Source: Myxococcales bacterium | Lineage (GTDB): Bacteria > Myxococcota_A > Polyangia > Haliangiales > Haliangiaceae | DNA length: 41,453 bases | Direction of reading: 5' to 3' | NCBI GenBank assembly: GCA_028287115.1 | Contig: JAQBQF010000188.1 | Span: 1 to 41,453 of the forward strand | Shown: positions 8,406-15,720 of the stretch, one piece after another | Layout of the letters: each line of letters begins with the position of its first letter | Numbering within the stretch: the stretch's first letter is position 1 | Notes under the pieces: model-generated | The model's database searches: none | What the model saw: the letters and a program-made list of their open reading frames with translations, nothing else | What the model was told of the DNA's origin: nothing | Translations under genes and position numbers: made by a program

Positions 8406-9404
8406 GTGTCGTTCCTGTTTCCGAGCTCGACCATCACGTTCGAGGCCGCGATGCGCGACCTCGGGAGTGGCAGCCCGAAAGCACGCGCGATGGCGGCACA
8501 CGCGCTCGGCAACCTGACGGATCCGGTCGAGCGGAGGCGCGCCGTCGATGCCTTGGTCCGCGCGCTCGACGACGATCGCCTCGAGGTCCGCGCCGAGGCC
8601 TGCAGCTCGCTCGGCGAGCTCGGCGAGCCCGGAGCGGTCTTGCATCTGATCAAGCGACTCGACGATGGCATCGCCGTGGTGCGCCAGAACGCGGCGATCG
8701 CACTCGGGACGCTCGGCCACCCCGATGGCTTCGCTCCGCTCGCGGAGGCGCTCAAGGCCGGCCCGCCCGATCTGCGGTTTCAAGCGGCGACCTCGCTCGC
8801 CGAGATCGATCGCGCGCGTGCGTTCGATCTGCTGGTCGCCGCGCTCGCTGATCCGGATCCGCAAGTCATCGGCGCGGCGGCTCTCTCGCTCGGCGCGACC
8901 GGCGATGCGCGGGCGATCGATCACCTGCGGCCACACCTCGACGGCAAAGACGCATCCGCGAGGTTCGACGTCGCGTATGCGCTCGCGGAGCTCAAGGATC
9001 CGGCCGGGCGTCCCGTGCTCGCGGCGGCGCTGACCGAGCTCGAGCGCGCGTGGGACGCCGTCGATGCGCTCGGTTGGCTCGGGACCCGCGACGATGCGGA
9101 GGCACTCGGTCGCGTGCTCTCGGATCGCAAGATGCCGCACGAAGCGCAGGTCTCGGCTGCCGGCAACGTGCTGCGGATCGATCCCGAGGGCGCCTTTCAC
9201 GATGCGGCGCGCCGCAAATTGATCGAGGCGCTCGGATCGCGCAAGGAATACGTCCGCTCGCTCGCCGTCGAGCAACTCGGCGCGGTTGCCGGAGCGTGGG
9301 CGAAGGCGCCGCTCGAGAAGCTCGCGCGATCCGGCAAGGGTGCCGATCTCCTCGAAGCGATCGCAACGGCACTGCGCGCGATCGATCAACGGGGTGCCTC
9401 ATGA
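8406..9404 (+). CDS. HEAT-repeat (PBS-lyase-like) scaffold protein
   Basis: The 332 residues form an all-helical solenoid of about nine HEAT-like repeats (for example MAAHALGNLTDP, RAEACSSLGELGEP, RQNAAIALGTLGHPDG, QVIGAAALSLGATGD). There is no signal peptide or catalytic domain, so it is probably a cytosolic protein-protein scaffold. The start is GTG (VSFLFPSS). The TGA overlaps the tatD ATG (ATGA), so the two are made together. In Myxococcota such HEAT proteins are common and mostly uncharacterised. Here it sits in the place that separates metG from tatD. Confidence 0.85.
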   Translation: MSFLFPSSTITFEAAMRDLGSGSPKARAMAAHALGNLTDPVERRRAVDALVRALDDDRLEVRAEACSSLGELGEPGAVLHLIKRLDDGIAVVRQNAAIALGTLGHPDGFAPLAEALKAGPPDLRFQAATSLAEIDRARAFDLLVAALADPDPQVIGAAALSLGATGDARAIDHLRPHLDGKDASARFDVAYALAELKDPAGRPVLAAALTELERAWDAVDALGWLGTRDDAEALGRVLSDRKMPHEAQVSAAGNVLRIDPEGAFHDAARRKLIEALGSRKEYVRSLAVEQLGAVAGAWAKAPLEKLARSGKGADLLEAIATALRAIDQRGAS

Positions 9405-10186
9405 TCGAGCTGTTCGACTCGCACGCTCACGTCGATGGCCCCGAGTTCGATGCGGATCGCGACGCGGTGCTCGCGCGCGCGCGCGAGGCAGGCGTCAAGC
9501 GCATCGTCGTGATCGGCGCGGTCGGCGATCCGAGCAGCGCCGAGCGATCGGTCGCGCTCGCCGAGGCCGATCCGAACGTGTGGGCGACGATCGCGACGCA
9601 TCCGCACGACGTCAAGCAGCTGACGCCGGCCTGGTGGGCCGTGCACGAACGGCTCGCACGCCATCCGCGCGTCGTCGCGATCGGCGAGACCGGGCTCGAC
9701 TACTATTACGATCACTCGCCGCGCGAGGAGCAGAAGGTCGCGTTCGCGCGGTTCATCGAGCTCGCGCGAGCGGTGAATAAGCCGGTCGTCTGCCACATCC
9801 GCGATGCACACGAAGATGCGCGCGCGATCCTGCGCGAAGGCCGCGCCGCCGAGCTCGGCATCGTGATCCACTGCTTCACCGGCACTCCCGAAGACGCCCG
9901 CGCCTACGCCGAGCTGGACGCCTACGTCTCGTTCAGCGGCATCGTCACGTACAAGACCGCGCAGCCGCTGCGCGATGCGGTGCCTCTGGTCCCCCGAAAT
10001 CGGCTCATGATCGAGACCGATTGCCCGTACTTGTCGCCGATCCCGATGCGAGGAAAGCGCAACGAGCCCGCGAACGTCGTGCACACGGCGAAGGTTGTCG
10101 CCCAGTGCGCGGGGCTGACTTACGAACAATTAGCGCAAGTTACGACCGAAAATACCTGCCGAGTCTACCGACTCGCCGGTCATTGA
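9401..10186 (+). CDS. tatD: TatD-family metal-dependent deoxyribonuclease
   Basis: The product has 261 residues, the usual family length. It is a TIM-barrel metallohydrolase of the TatD/YabD family, with 3'-5' DNase activity and proposed D-tyrosyl-type deacylase roles in some members. Metal ligands are visible: H8-A-H10 near the start, the glutamate in GETGLDYYY, the histidine in VCHIRDAH, the histidine in IHCFTGT and the aspartate in ETDCPYL. The ATG at 9401 overlaps the HEAT-gene stop. The stop codon lies inside the -35 box of the rplC promoter. metG followed by tatD is a pairing also known in Bacillus (metS-yabD). Confidence 0.93.
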   Translation: MIELFDSHAHVDGPEFDADRDAVLARAREAGVKRIVVIGAVGDPSSAERSVALAEADPNVWATIATHPHDVKQLTPAWWAVHERLARHPRVVAIGETGLDYYYDHSPREEQKVAFARFIELARAVNKPVVCHIRDAHEDARAILREGRAAELGIVIHCFTGTPEDARAYAELDAYVSFSGIVTYKTAQPLRDAVPLVPRNRLMIETDCPYLSPIPMRGKRNEPANVVHTAKVVAQCAGLTYEQLAQVTTENTCRVYRLAGH

Positions 10187-10211
10187 CTCCCAAGGATTTG
10201 GCCGGTATAGA
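10183..10211 (+). promoter_or_regulatory. Strong sigma-70-type promoter of rplC
   Basis: TTGACT (10183-10188), a 17-nt spacer, and TATAGA (10206-10211). This is the best match to consensus in the window. The -35 overlaps the tatD TGA. Predicted start of transcription is near 10218, leaving a leader of about 43 nt before rplC. Confidence 0.8.
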
Positions 10212-10223
10212 TTCGCTCCTCTT

Positions 10224-10239
10224 GTCTCCCCTGGGAGAC
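10224..10239 (+). promoter_or_regulatory. Leader hairpin upstream of rplC
   Basis: GTCTCCC and GGGAGAC form a 7-bp perfect inverted repeat (10224-10230 / 10233-10239); as RNA this folds as a 6-bp stem with a 4-nt loop. It lies between the promoter and the SD (GGAGAAG at 10248-10254, 6 nt before the ATG). It may protect the mRNA or serve as a site for feedback by a ribosomal protein. Confidence 0.5.
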
Positions 10240-10260
10240 GGTACCTCGGAGAAGTCTGTC

Positions 10261-10998
10261 ATGGCGCTACACATCGGCCTGCTCGGTAAGAAGCTTGGAA
10301 TGACGCAGGTGTTTGCGGACGACGGCGAAGCCGTGCCGGTCACCGTGATCCAAGCGGGACCCAACCACGTTGTCGGTACGCGCACGATCGAGCGCGATGG
10401 TTACTCGGCGCTCGTGCTCGGCTTCGACGAGAAGCCGCTGCGCCTCGCGAACAAGGCCGAAATCGGTCAGGGCAAGGCGACGAACGGCAAGCCGCAGCGC
10501 TTCGTCCGCGAGATCCGCCTCGCCGCCGAAGAGGTCGCGAAGTTCACGGTCGGTCAGACGATCAGCCCGAAAGATGTCTTCGCCGACGGCCTGCCGATCG
10601 ATGTCGAAGGCTGGAGCAAGGGCAAAGGCTTTCAGGGCGTCATCAAGAGGCACCATATGAGCGGTATGACGCGCGCCCACGGCACGCACGAGTACTTCCG
10701 CCACGGTGGATCGATCGGCTGCCGCCTCACCCCGCAGCGCGTGCACAAGGGCAAGCGCATGGCCGGGCAGATGGGCAACGAGAAGAAGACGATCCAGAAC
10801 CTCCAGCTGTTCCGCATCCTCGAAGAAGACGGCGTCATCCTCGTCCGCGGCGCAGTGCCGGGTGCGAACAACGACTACGTCGTCGTGACCAAGGCTGCGA
10901 CGCGCAAGGTCTACCAGCGCAAGGGCGTCGGCAAAGAAGAGGTTCGCTCGAAGAACCCGCTCAAGGCTTCGAAGAAGGCAGCCGCGGGTCGCGGTTAA
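10261..10998 (+). CDS. rplC: 50S ribosomal protein L3 (uL3)
   Basis: 245 residues, about 35 longer than Escherichia coli L3 because of internal and C-terminal Lys/Ala-rich additions. Hallmarks are GLLGKKLGMTQVF at the start, GWSKGKGFQGVIKRHH, the long loop HEYFRHGGSIGCRLTPQRVHKGKRMAGQMGNEK reaching toward the peptidyl-transferase centre, and LVRGAVPGANN. The Gln methylated by PrmB in E. coli (context NQTPG) is not conserved here. The ATG at 10261 has an SD (GGAGAAG). Normally rplC is second in the S10 operon with rpsJ, rplD and rplW. Here it stands alone between tatD and rlmE, with its own promoter and terminator. It could be the only copy, relocated, or a second paralogue. Confidence 0.96.
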   Translation: MALHIGLLGKKLGMTQVFADDGEAVPVTVIQAGPNHVVGTRTIERDGYSALVLGFDEKPLRLANKAEIGQGKATNGKPQRFVREIRLAAEEVAKFTVGQTISPKDVFADGLPIDVEGWSKGKGFQGVIKRHHMSGMTRAHGTHEYFRHGGSIGCRLTPQRVHKGKRMAGQMGNEKKTIQNLQLFRILEEDGVILVRGAVPGANNDYVVVTKAATRKVYQRKGVGKEEVRSKNPLKASKKAAAGRG

Positions 10999-11021
10999 GC
11001 GCTTTCAACCAGTTGTTCTAT

Positions 11022-11056
11022 CGCCCGGCACGCTCCCGTGTCGGGCGTTTTGTTTT
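11022..11056 (+). terminator. Intrinsic terminator of rplC
   Basis: The stem CGCCCGGCAC / GTGTCGGGCG (10 bp with one G-U pair), loop GCTCCC, is followed by TTTTGTTTT at 11048-11056. It is the clearest Rho-independent terminator in the window. It ends only about 12 nt before the rlmE start. Confidence 0.85.
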
Positions 11057-11067
11057 GCATGTTGTTT

Positions 11068-11667
11068 ATGGCCAAGCTCGACGACAGATCCGCGCGCCAC
11101 GATCGCTTTCATCAGAAAGCGAAGAAGGAAGGCTTTCTCGCACGCGCGGTCTACAAGCTCGACGAGATCGACGAGCAGCACAAGCTGTTCAAGCCGGGCC
11201 AGCGCGTGCTCGACCTCGGCTGCGCACCGGGCTCGTGGCTGCAGTTCGCACGTAAGAAAGTCGGCGACCGCGGTGTGCTGGTCGGGCTCGATCGCGCTCC
11301 GCTGGGCGGTGATGTCGGCGGTGCGCGGATCGTGGTCGGTGACGTGATGAGCATCGACCTCAAAGAGCTCAAGGGCGACCTGCCCGCGTTCGATGTCGTG
11401 CTCTCGGACATGGCGCCCGACACGAGCGGGATCCGCTCTCAGGATCAGGCGCGTTCGGAGGCGCTGTTCGAGCGCGCGCTCGAGATCGCCGTTGCCGTGC
11501 TCGCGCCGGGCGGTAACTTCGTCGGCAAGCTGTTCCAGGGTCCGGACTTCAAGAAGCTGATCGAGGCCGTGCGTGCCCGGTTCGAGACCGCGAAGACCGC
11601 GAAGCCCGCATCGAGCCGGCAGGCGTCGATCGAGCAGTACGTGATCGGCAAAGGCTTCAAGTCATGA
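11068..11667 (+). CDS. rlmE: 23S rRNA 2'-O-methyltransferase RlmE (FtsJ/RrmJ)
   Basis: 199 residues, the normal length for the SAM-dependent enzyme that methylates the 2'-OH of the A-loop uridine of 23S rRNA (U2552 in E. coli). Seen here: FLARAVYKLDEID (first catalytic Lys), DLGCAPGSW (SAM loop), LSDMAPDTSG (catalytic Asp), GGNFVGKLFQG (second Lys) and KPASSRQASIEQYVIGKGFK (catalytic Glu), so the K-D-K-E tetrad is complete. The ATG at 11068 is chosen because MAKLDDRSARHDRFHQKAKKEG matches the family N-terminus; ATG 11059 would add MLF. There is no SD, only a U-rich tract derived from the rplC terminator, so expression may depend on read-through. It couples to the next gene by ATGA. Confidence 0.95.
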   Translation: MAKLDDRSARHDRFHQKAKKEGFLARAVYKLDEIDEQHKLFKPGQRVLDLGCAPGSWLQFARKKVGDRGVLVGLDRAPLGGDVGGARIVVGDVMSIDLKELKGDLPAFDVVLSDMAPDTSGIRSQDQARSEALFERALEIAVAVLAPGGNFVGKLFQGPDFKKLIEAVRARFETAKTAKPASSRQASIEQYVIGKGFKS

Positions 11668-12341
11668 GCGCGCTCCGTCTCGCGATCGAGCCGTGGGGGG
11701 AACCCAACCCACGGAAGATCCAGCAGGCGATCGACATCCTGCACGGCGGCGGCGTCGCGGCGTATCCGACAGATTCGATCTACGCGCTCGGCTGCGCGAT
11801 CGAGTCCCGCGATGCGATCGAGAAGATCTATCGCGCGAAGGACATGCACAAGAATCAGCGGCTCGCGCTGATCTGTCCCGACCTGTCGACCGCCTCCGAG
11901 TTCGGCCTGTTCTCGCAGACGGCCTTCCGCCTCGCGCAGCGGATCTTCCCCGGACCGTACACGCTCGTCGTGCCCGCGACGCGCGCCGTCCCTCGCACGC
12001 TCACCGATCACAAGCGCCGCACCGTCGGCATCCGGATCACGAGTCACCCGATCGCTCACGCGCTCGCGGTCGGTCTCGGTCGCCCCCTTCTGACGACCAG
12101 CGCGACCGTGCCCGTCACCCACGAGCCGTGTCGCGATGTCGACGAGATCCTCGACGTGTTCGAGAAATACGTCGACGTCGTGATCGACGCCGAGCAGACG
12201 GCCGCCGAGCCCTCGACGGTGATCGAGGTCGACGGTGAGACCGTCCGCCTGATCCGTCAGGGCCAAGGTCCGATCGAAGGCATCCTCGAGATCGAAGAAG
12301 TCGCCGACGATCTGCGCGCTGCCTCCGGCCGCCGCCGCTAA
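11664..12341 (+). CDS. YciO/YrdC/Sua5-family protein (threonylcarbamoyl-AMP synthase-like)
   Basis: 225 residues with the YrdC fold: KIQQAIDILHGGGVAAYPTDSIYALGC, IYRAKDMHKNQRLALIC, RIFPGPYTLVVPAT, RTVGIRITSHPIA, PLLTTSATVP and PSTVIEVDGETVRLIRQGQG. The KxR/SxN positions that define bona fide TsaC/Sua5 are altered (AKDMHKNQR, TTSATVP). The closest match by eye is E. coli YciO, which shares the TC-AMP fold but is not the main tRNA t6A enzyme. The ATG overlaps the rlmE stop, linking it with an RNA-modification gene. It ends convergent with the lipoprotein gene. Confidence 0.85.
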   Translation: MSALRLAIEPWGEPNPRKIQQAIDILHGGGVAAYPTDSIYALGCAIESRDAIEKIYRAKDMHKNQRLALICPDLSTASEFGLFSQTAFRLAQRIFPGPYTLVVPATRAVPRTLTDHKRRTVGIRITSHPIAHALAVGLGRPLLTTSATVPVTHEPCRDVDEILDVFEKYVDVVIDAEQTAAEPSTVIEVDGETVRLIRQGQGPIEGILEIEEVADDLRAASGRRR

Positions 12342-12344
12342 GCC

Positions 12345-12385
12345 TTGAGCGTTCACGCCGGCAGCTGTGCGCCGATCGCGCTCAA
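12345..12385. repeat. Inverted repeat between convergent genes
   Basis: TTGAGCG (12345-12351) and CGCTCAA (12379-12385) are perfect complements separated by 27 nt, lying between the two gene ends. It could be a weak bidirectional transcription stop. There is no U tract. Confidence 0.3.
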
Positions 12386-13044
12386 TTCGTCGATTGCGAT
12401 GTCGCGGTCAGCGAAGGCGGTGCACCACGCAGCTCGTGCGTCTCGACGATCCAGCCGCCGCTCCCCGCGACGAACTCGCCGATCTCCGAGCTCGTGGTCG
12501 CCCAGGTCATGCCGTACCGCCGCGGATCTCTCCACGTCGGGTCGCCGAAGCGGCGGCGCAATTCCTGACCGAGCGCGTCGAACATCATTTGCTGCATCGA
12601 CGGTAGCGACTGCTCGTGCGGCTCGACGGCTCGTCCGCGATCGGCCAGGTGATCGTAGAGCCCGCTCGAATGGTCGACGAAGTCGTGCTCCGACGCATAG
12701 ACCGTTCGGCCGGTGATCACATCGCACCGACCGTACATGCGGCATGGAACGGGCGTGAACGTCGCATACGCGATCGCGCGCGCATCCCCGTCATACCGCA
12801 CCAGCGCGTACATCGCCGGCGTCTTCGAGTTGAGATAAGGGTTGTGATTGCAGATCACGAACTCATCGGTGCTTGGCCAGATCCGCCGCAGACACCAGTC
12901 GTTGCGCAGGTGCCATGCACGCACGATCGCGCGCTCGACGCGATAAGGCAGCTGATCGGTCACGAGGGGGCGGCGGTCGGGCAGCTTCGCCGGAGGCGCC
13001 ACATAGCAACCGATCGCCAGCACCAATGGCAGCCACCACCGCAT
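12382..13044 (-). CDS. Predicted lipoprotein of unknown function
   Basis: The ATG at 13044 is chosen: it begins MRWWLPLVLAIGC, a lipoprotein signal with the acylated Cys at residue 13, and TAGATT (13050-13055) lies 5 nt upstream. The mature part, about 208 residues, begins YVAPPAKLPD. It has several cysteines (WCLRRIW, FVICNHN, VPCRMYGRC) that could form disulfides outside the cytoplasm, plus many aromatic residues. I recognise no family. It is the only gene between yciO and the MFS exporter. It is probably anchored in the outer or inner membrane. Confidence 0.7.
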   Translation of the reverse strand: MRWWLPLVLAIGCYVAPPAKLPDRRPLVTDQLPYRVERAIVRAWHLRNDWCLRRIWPSTDEFVICNHNPYLNSKTPAMYALVRYDGDARAIAYATFTPVPCRMYGRCDVITGRTVYASEHDFVDHSSGLYDHLADRGRAVEPHEQSLPSMQQMMFDALGQELRRRFGDPTWRDPRRYGMTWATTSSEIGEFVAGSGGWIVETHELRGAPPSLTATSQSTN

Positions 13045-13055
13045 GTCCCAATCTA
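13045..13055 (-). promoter_or_regulatory. -10 box of the 12382-13044 lipoprotein gene
   Basis: On the minus strand TTAGATT ends 5 nt before the ATG at 13044; no SD is present. This supports the shorter N-terminus that starts with the lipoprotein signal. Confidence 0.45.
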
Positions 13056-13099
13056 ACCCGACCGATCTCACAAGCAAACGACCATTGTGCCCCGGACCG

Positions 13100-14584
13100 C
13101 TACGGCTTACCCGGAACGTCGACGACGGCCTTCGGAAACAACAGCGAGATCAGGAACGTCATCGCGCCGATGCCGATCAGCGCAGGAAACATCGAGCTCA
13201 TCGCGGCCCCGAGCCCGGCGCGCGCCGACGCCACCGCCGCAGGGGCCAGTGCGCTCAAGGTCTTCTGGTTCAAGAATTGCTCCGGCGTCAAGCCAAGGTT
13301 CTGAGTGCGAAGCGCAGCGAGGAACACGATACCAAGCACCGCCGGCGCGAGCGTGCTGCCGATCCCACGCACGAGCTGCAGGCTCGCCGTCGCAGTTCCG
13401 CGCCGCGCTTGAACCACTTGGTTCTGCACGCAGATGATGACGGCGGTCGTCGCAAAGCCGTGGCACACACCCATGAACGCCTGGCCGAGCACTACCAAGA
13501 CGAGCGAGAGCATCGATCCGGGATGGTCGGCGTGATGCCACGCAGCGCCGCACTGTGCGAGCATCGCGAGAAACGCGAACAGCGCGCCGATGCGCACGAC
13601 CGGCCGGTAGCCATACTTCTTCACCACCTTGCCGACGAAGAATGCGCAGGCGATCGAGACCACCGTCAGCGGCACCGCTTGGATGTATCCGGAGCTCGAC
13701 GGGTCCACTCCGGCGACGCCCTGGAGGTAGAGCCCCAGGTACGCCATGTTAGCGAGCTGAACCGCGCCGATGAAGAACAGCGTGAGCGCGCTGAGCAGGA
13801 AGGCACGATTGGCGAACAGATCCGGTGGAAGGATCGGACGAGCTGCACGTCGCTCGGTGAGAAAGAACGGGATCGCCAGCGCGGCGGCGATCGCGAGCAA
13901 CACGGGGTTGAATCCCTTGCTGACGCCCGCGAGCATTGCCGCGAGCGTCAGCGTCAGGAGCGCCGAGCCGCGCCAGTTGACCGCCTTGGCCCCACGTTTG
14001 GTCGAGTCCACAAAGCCATAGACGAAAAGGCCCGTCGCGGCGGCGACGACCGGCAACGTCGCGAAGAACGCCCATCGCCAGCTCGCGTGGGTGACGATCC
14101 AGCCGCCGAGCGCCGGTCCCGTCGTCGCGCCTACTGCACTGGCGAGCCAGACCGCGCTCTGCATGCGCGCTCGCTTCTCCACCGTGAACAGATCGCCAAG
14201 GAGGGTTTGCGCGGTGATGAACAGGCCGCCCGCACCGCAGCCCTGCAGCAGCCGACCCGCGATCAGCATCTCCATCGAGCTCGCGAGGCCGCACATCACG
14301 GAGCCGATGGCGACGAATGCCATGCTCGCCAGGTAAGCGACCTTGCGCCCGGCGGCGTCGTTGAGCATGCCGAAAGCCGGCGTCGTCGCCGTGTTCGCCA
14401 CGACGAACCCCGCGAACACCCACGGATACAGCGCGAAGTTGTGGAGCTCTGCACTGATGTCCGGCATCGCCGTGCCGACCACATTGATCTCGATCTGGGT
14501 GATCAGCGTCCCGATCATGATCCCGAGGACGGTGGGCATGATGCGCACCGCGCGGGTTGGCGCATCAGGGGTCACGGTCGACAT
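13100..14584 (-). CDS. MFS drug exporter, DHA2 (EmrB/QacA) family, 14 TM
   Basis: 494 residues, almost wholly hydrophobic, with about 14 membrane helices. N-terminal motif D1-type IEINVVGTAMPDI, the loop 2-3 motif GMLNDAAGRKVAYLAS (motif A), QGCGAGGLF and the antiporter motif C-like VGATTGPALGGWI are all present. These indicate a proton-driven drug/proton antiporter of the DHA2 family. No MFP (EmrA) or TolC gene is adjacent. A regulator is not adjacent either. No convincing promoter is visible; the 212-base gap to the MOSC gene upstream contains a short direct repeat (see that entry). Confidence 0.9.
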   Translation of the reverse strand: MSTVTPDAPTRAVRIMPTVLGIMIGTLITQIEINVVGTAMPDISAELHNFALYPWVFAGFVVANTATTPAFGMLNDAAGRKVAYLASMAFVAIGSVMCGLASSMEMLIAGRLLQGCGAGGLFITAQTLLGDLFTVEKRARMQSAVWLASAVGATTGPALGGWIVTHASWRWAFFATLPVVAAATGLFVYGFVDSTKRGAKAVNWRGSALLTLTLAAMLAGVSKGFNPVLLAIAAALAIPFFLTERRAARPILPPDLFANRAFLLSALTLFFIGAVQLANMAYLGLYLQGVAGVDPSSSGYIQAVPLTVVSIACAFFVGKVVKKYGYRPVVRIGALFAFLAMLAQCGAAWHHADHPGSMLSLVLVVLGQAFMGVCHGFATTAVIICVQNQVVQARRGTATASLQLVRGIGSTLAPAVLGIVFLAALRTQNLGLTPEQFLNQKTLSALAPAAVASARAGLGAAMSSMFPALIGIGAMTFLISLLFPKAVVDVPGKP

Positions 14585-14632
14585 GCCTGTGAAGAGGTCG
14601 ATCGGATGTCGGCGTCATCGCGAGTGAGCGCT

Positions 14633-14776
14633 GAGCAACGAGCCGCCACGAAGAATCGACGCTACGCTCCGCCTCCAGCGCTGTAAAGCTGGTGCCAGGG
14701 GAAATGGGGACGCGGATCGAGCGCGCGGCAGATGGTCTACGTGCCGGTGCTTGTCGAGGTATGTCGAGCAACGAGC
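14633..14776. repeat. Direct repeat GAGCAACGAGC flanking a 122-bp insert
   Basis: The 11-mer occurs at 14633-14643 and 14766-14776. Between them lies CTGGTGCCAGGGGAAATGGG (starting 14689) and a small hairpin (CCAGC..GCTGG around 14675). Purine-rich GGGGA blocks of this kind occur in REP-type repeats near Y1 transposases, so this may be a remnant. The rest of the intergenic space holds only the MOSC promoter. Confidence 0.3.
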
Positions 14777-14785
14777 AATCCGCGC

Positions 14786-14797
14786 TAGCATCGCGGG
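14786..14797 (+). promoter_or_regulatory. -10 box TAGCAT, leaderless start of the MOSC gene
   Basis: TAGCAT at 14786-14791 is followed by 6 nt and the ATG at 14798. The spacer CGCGGG is not a convincing SD at that distance. Confidence 0.5.
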
Positions 14798-15307
14798 ATG
14801 TCGTCGCCCGACGCCGAGCTCGCCCCTCTGATGGCGCGGTTTGCCCGTGCGGGGCAACTGCAATGGCTCGGCGTGCGGCCGGAGCGGGACGTACCGATGA
14901 AGGTCCTCGACGAGGTCATGGCCATCACCGGCAAAGGCCTCGTCGGTGACCGCTACGACAAAGCCTCGGGCACACGTGGAGTGACGTTGATCCAGGCCGA
15001 GCATCTACCCGCGATCGCATCGCTCAGTGGTCATGCGGTGATCGATCCGGCGCGGTTGCGCCGCAACCTGGTCGTCACCGGTATCTCGCTCGTCGCACTG
15101 AAGGGCCGCCGCTTCCGGATCGGCAACGTGTTGCTCGAAGGCACTGCCTCGTGTGATCCGTGCGCGCGGATGGAGGCCGAGCTCGGTCCAGGCGGCTACA
15201 ACGCGATGCGCGGCATGGGTGGGCTATGCGCGCGCATCCTCGAGGGCGGCGTGATCCGTCGCGGCGATGCCGTGGTAGCGCTCGTCGACGGCCGAGCAGC
15301 GGACTGA
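14798..15307 (+). CDS. MOSC-domain protein
   Basis: 169 residues forming a single MOSC domain, the C-terminal domain of molybdenum-cofactor sulfurases. Seen: ITGKGLVGDRYDKASGTRGVTLIQAEHL, RRNLVVTGISL, RFRIGNVLLEGTASCDPCARMEAELGPGG and GLCARILEGGVIRRGD. The conserved Cys in the SCDPC segment is present. Stand-alone MOSC proteins such as YiiM or YuaD probably handle sulfur or act in N-hydroxylated base reduction; the exact substrate is unknown. No molybdenum-enzyme gene lies nearby apart from the MoaF-like gene at 37926, which is too far to link. Confidence 0.88.
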   Translation: MSSPDAELAPLMARFARAGQLQWLGVRPERDVPMKVLDEVMAITGKGLVGDRYDKASGTRGVTLIQAEHLPAIASLSGHAVIDPARLRRNLVVTGISLVALKGRRFRIGNVLLEGTASCDPCARMEAELGPGGYNAMRGMGGLCARILEGGVIRRGDAVVALVDGRAAD

Positions 15308-15318
15308 ACATCCGCATG

Positions 15319-15720
15319 TCACCGCGGGACGACTTGGGCGGTCGCTTCGCTCGGCCACGATTCTTTCGCGAGCCACGGATCGAAGCCGGCCTGCTTGATC
15401 GCCGCGAGCATCGGCTTGGTCACTTGCTTCGGCGTGCCGAGCGATGCGTCGTACGAGATGAAGATGCTCTCTTTGGTGAGGTCGAAGCCGAGCTCGTAGA
15501 TCTGCGGCATCGCACCGAGCGCGTAGCGGACGCGCATCGGGCACGATTCTTCGCAGTACATGCCGAGCGCCTTGATCGTGACGCGCGAGAGCTGTTGCGG
15601 CCGCGGCGGATCCTTCGGCCGTGCAGGCTCGGGATGCGCGAGTGCCGGAGACGGCGCGGCAGGCGGCTCGGGATCGTGACTGCACGCGCCGGCCAGCAGC
15701 ATGACGATCGCGACGCGCAT
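15319..15720 (-). CDS. Lipoprotein with HMA-like (heavy-metal-associated) domain, CxxxC variant
   Basis: 133 residues from the ATG at 15720. The signal MRVAIVMLLAGAC puts the lipidated Cys at residue 13. A Pro/Ala spacer runs to about residue 43, then an HMA-like beta-alpha-beta-beta-alpha-beta domain follows: SRVTIKALGMYCEESC, FDLTKESIFISYDA, MLAAIKQAGFDPW. The metal loop reads C56-E-E-S-C60, one residue longer than the normal CxxC of MerP/Atx1-type carriers. That could alter metal choice or leave a plain disulfide. The start codon overlaps the stop of the TPR gene by one nt (TGATG), so translation is coupled. No P-type ATPase is adjacent. Confidence 0.75.
   Translation of the reverse strand: MRVAIVMLLAGACSHDPEPPAAPSPALAHPEPARPKDPPRPQQLSRVTIKALGMYCEESCPMRVRYALGAMPQIYELGFDLTKESIFISYDASLGTPKQVTKPMLAAIKQAGFDPWLAKESWPSEATAQVVPR

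Noticed and set aside
13043..14686. A 547-codon plus-strand frame opposite the MFS gene
   Set aside because: The minus strand encodes 14 hydrophobic helices with MFS motifs; the plus frame is His/Arg-rich without domains.
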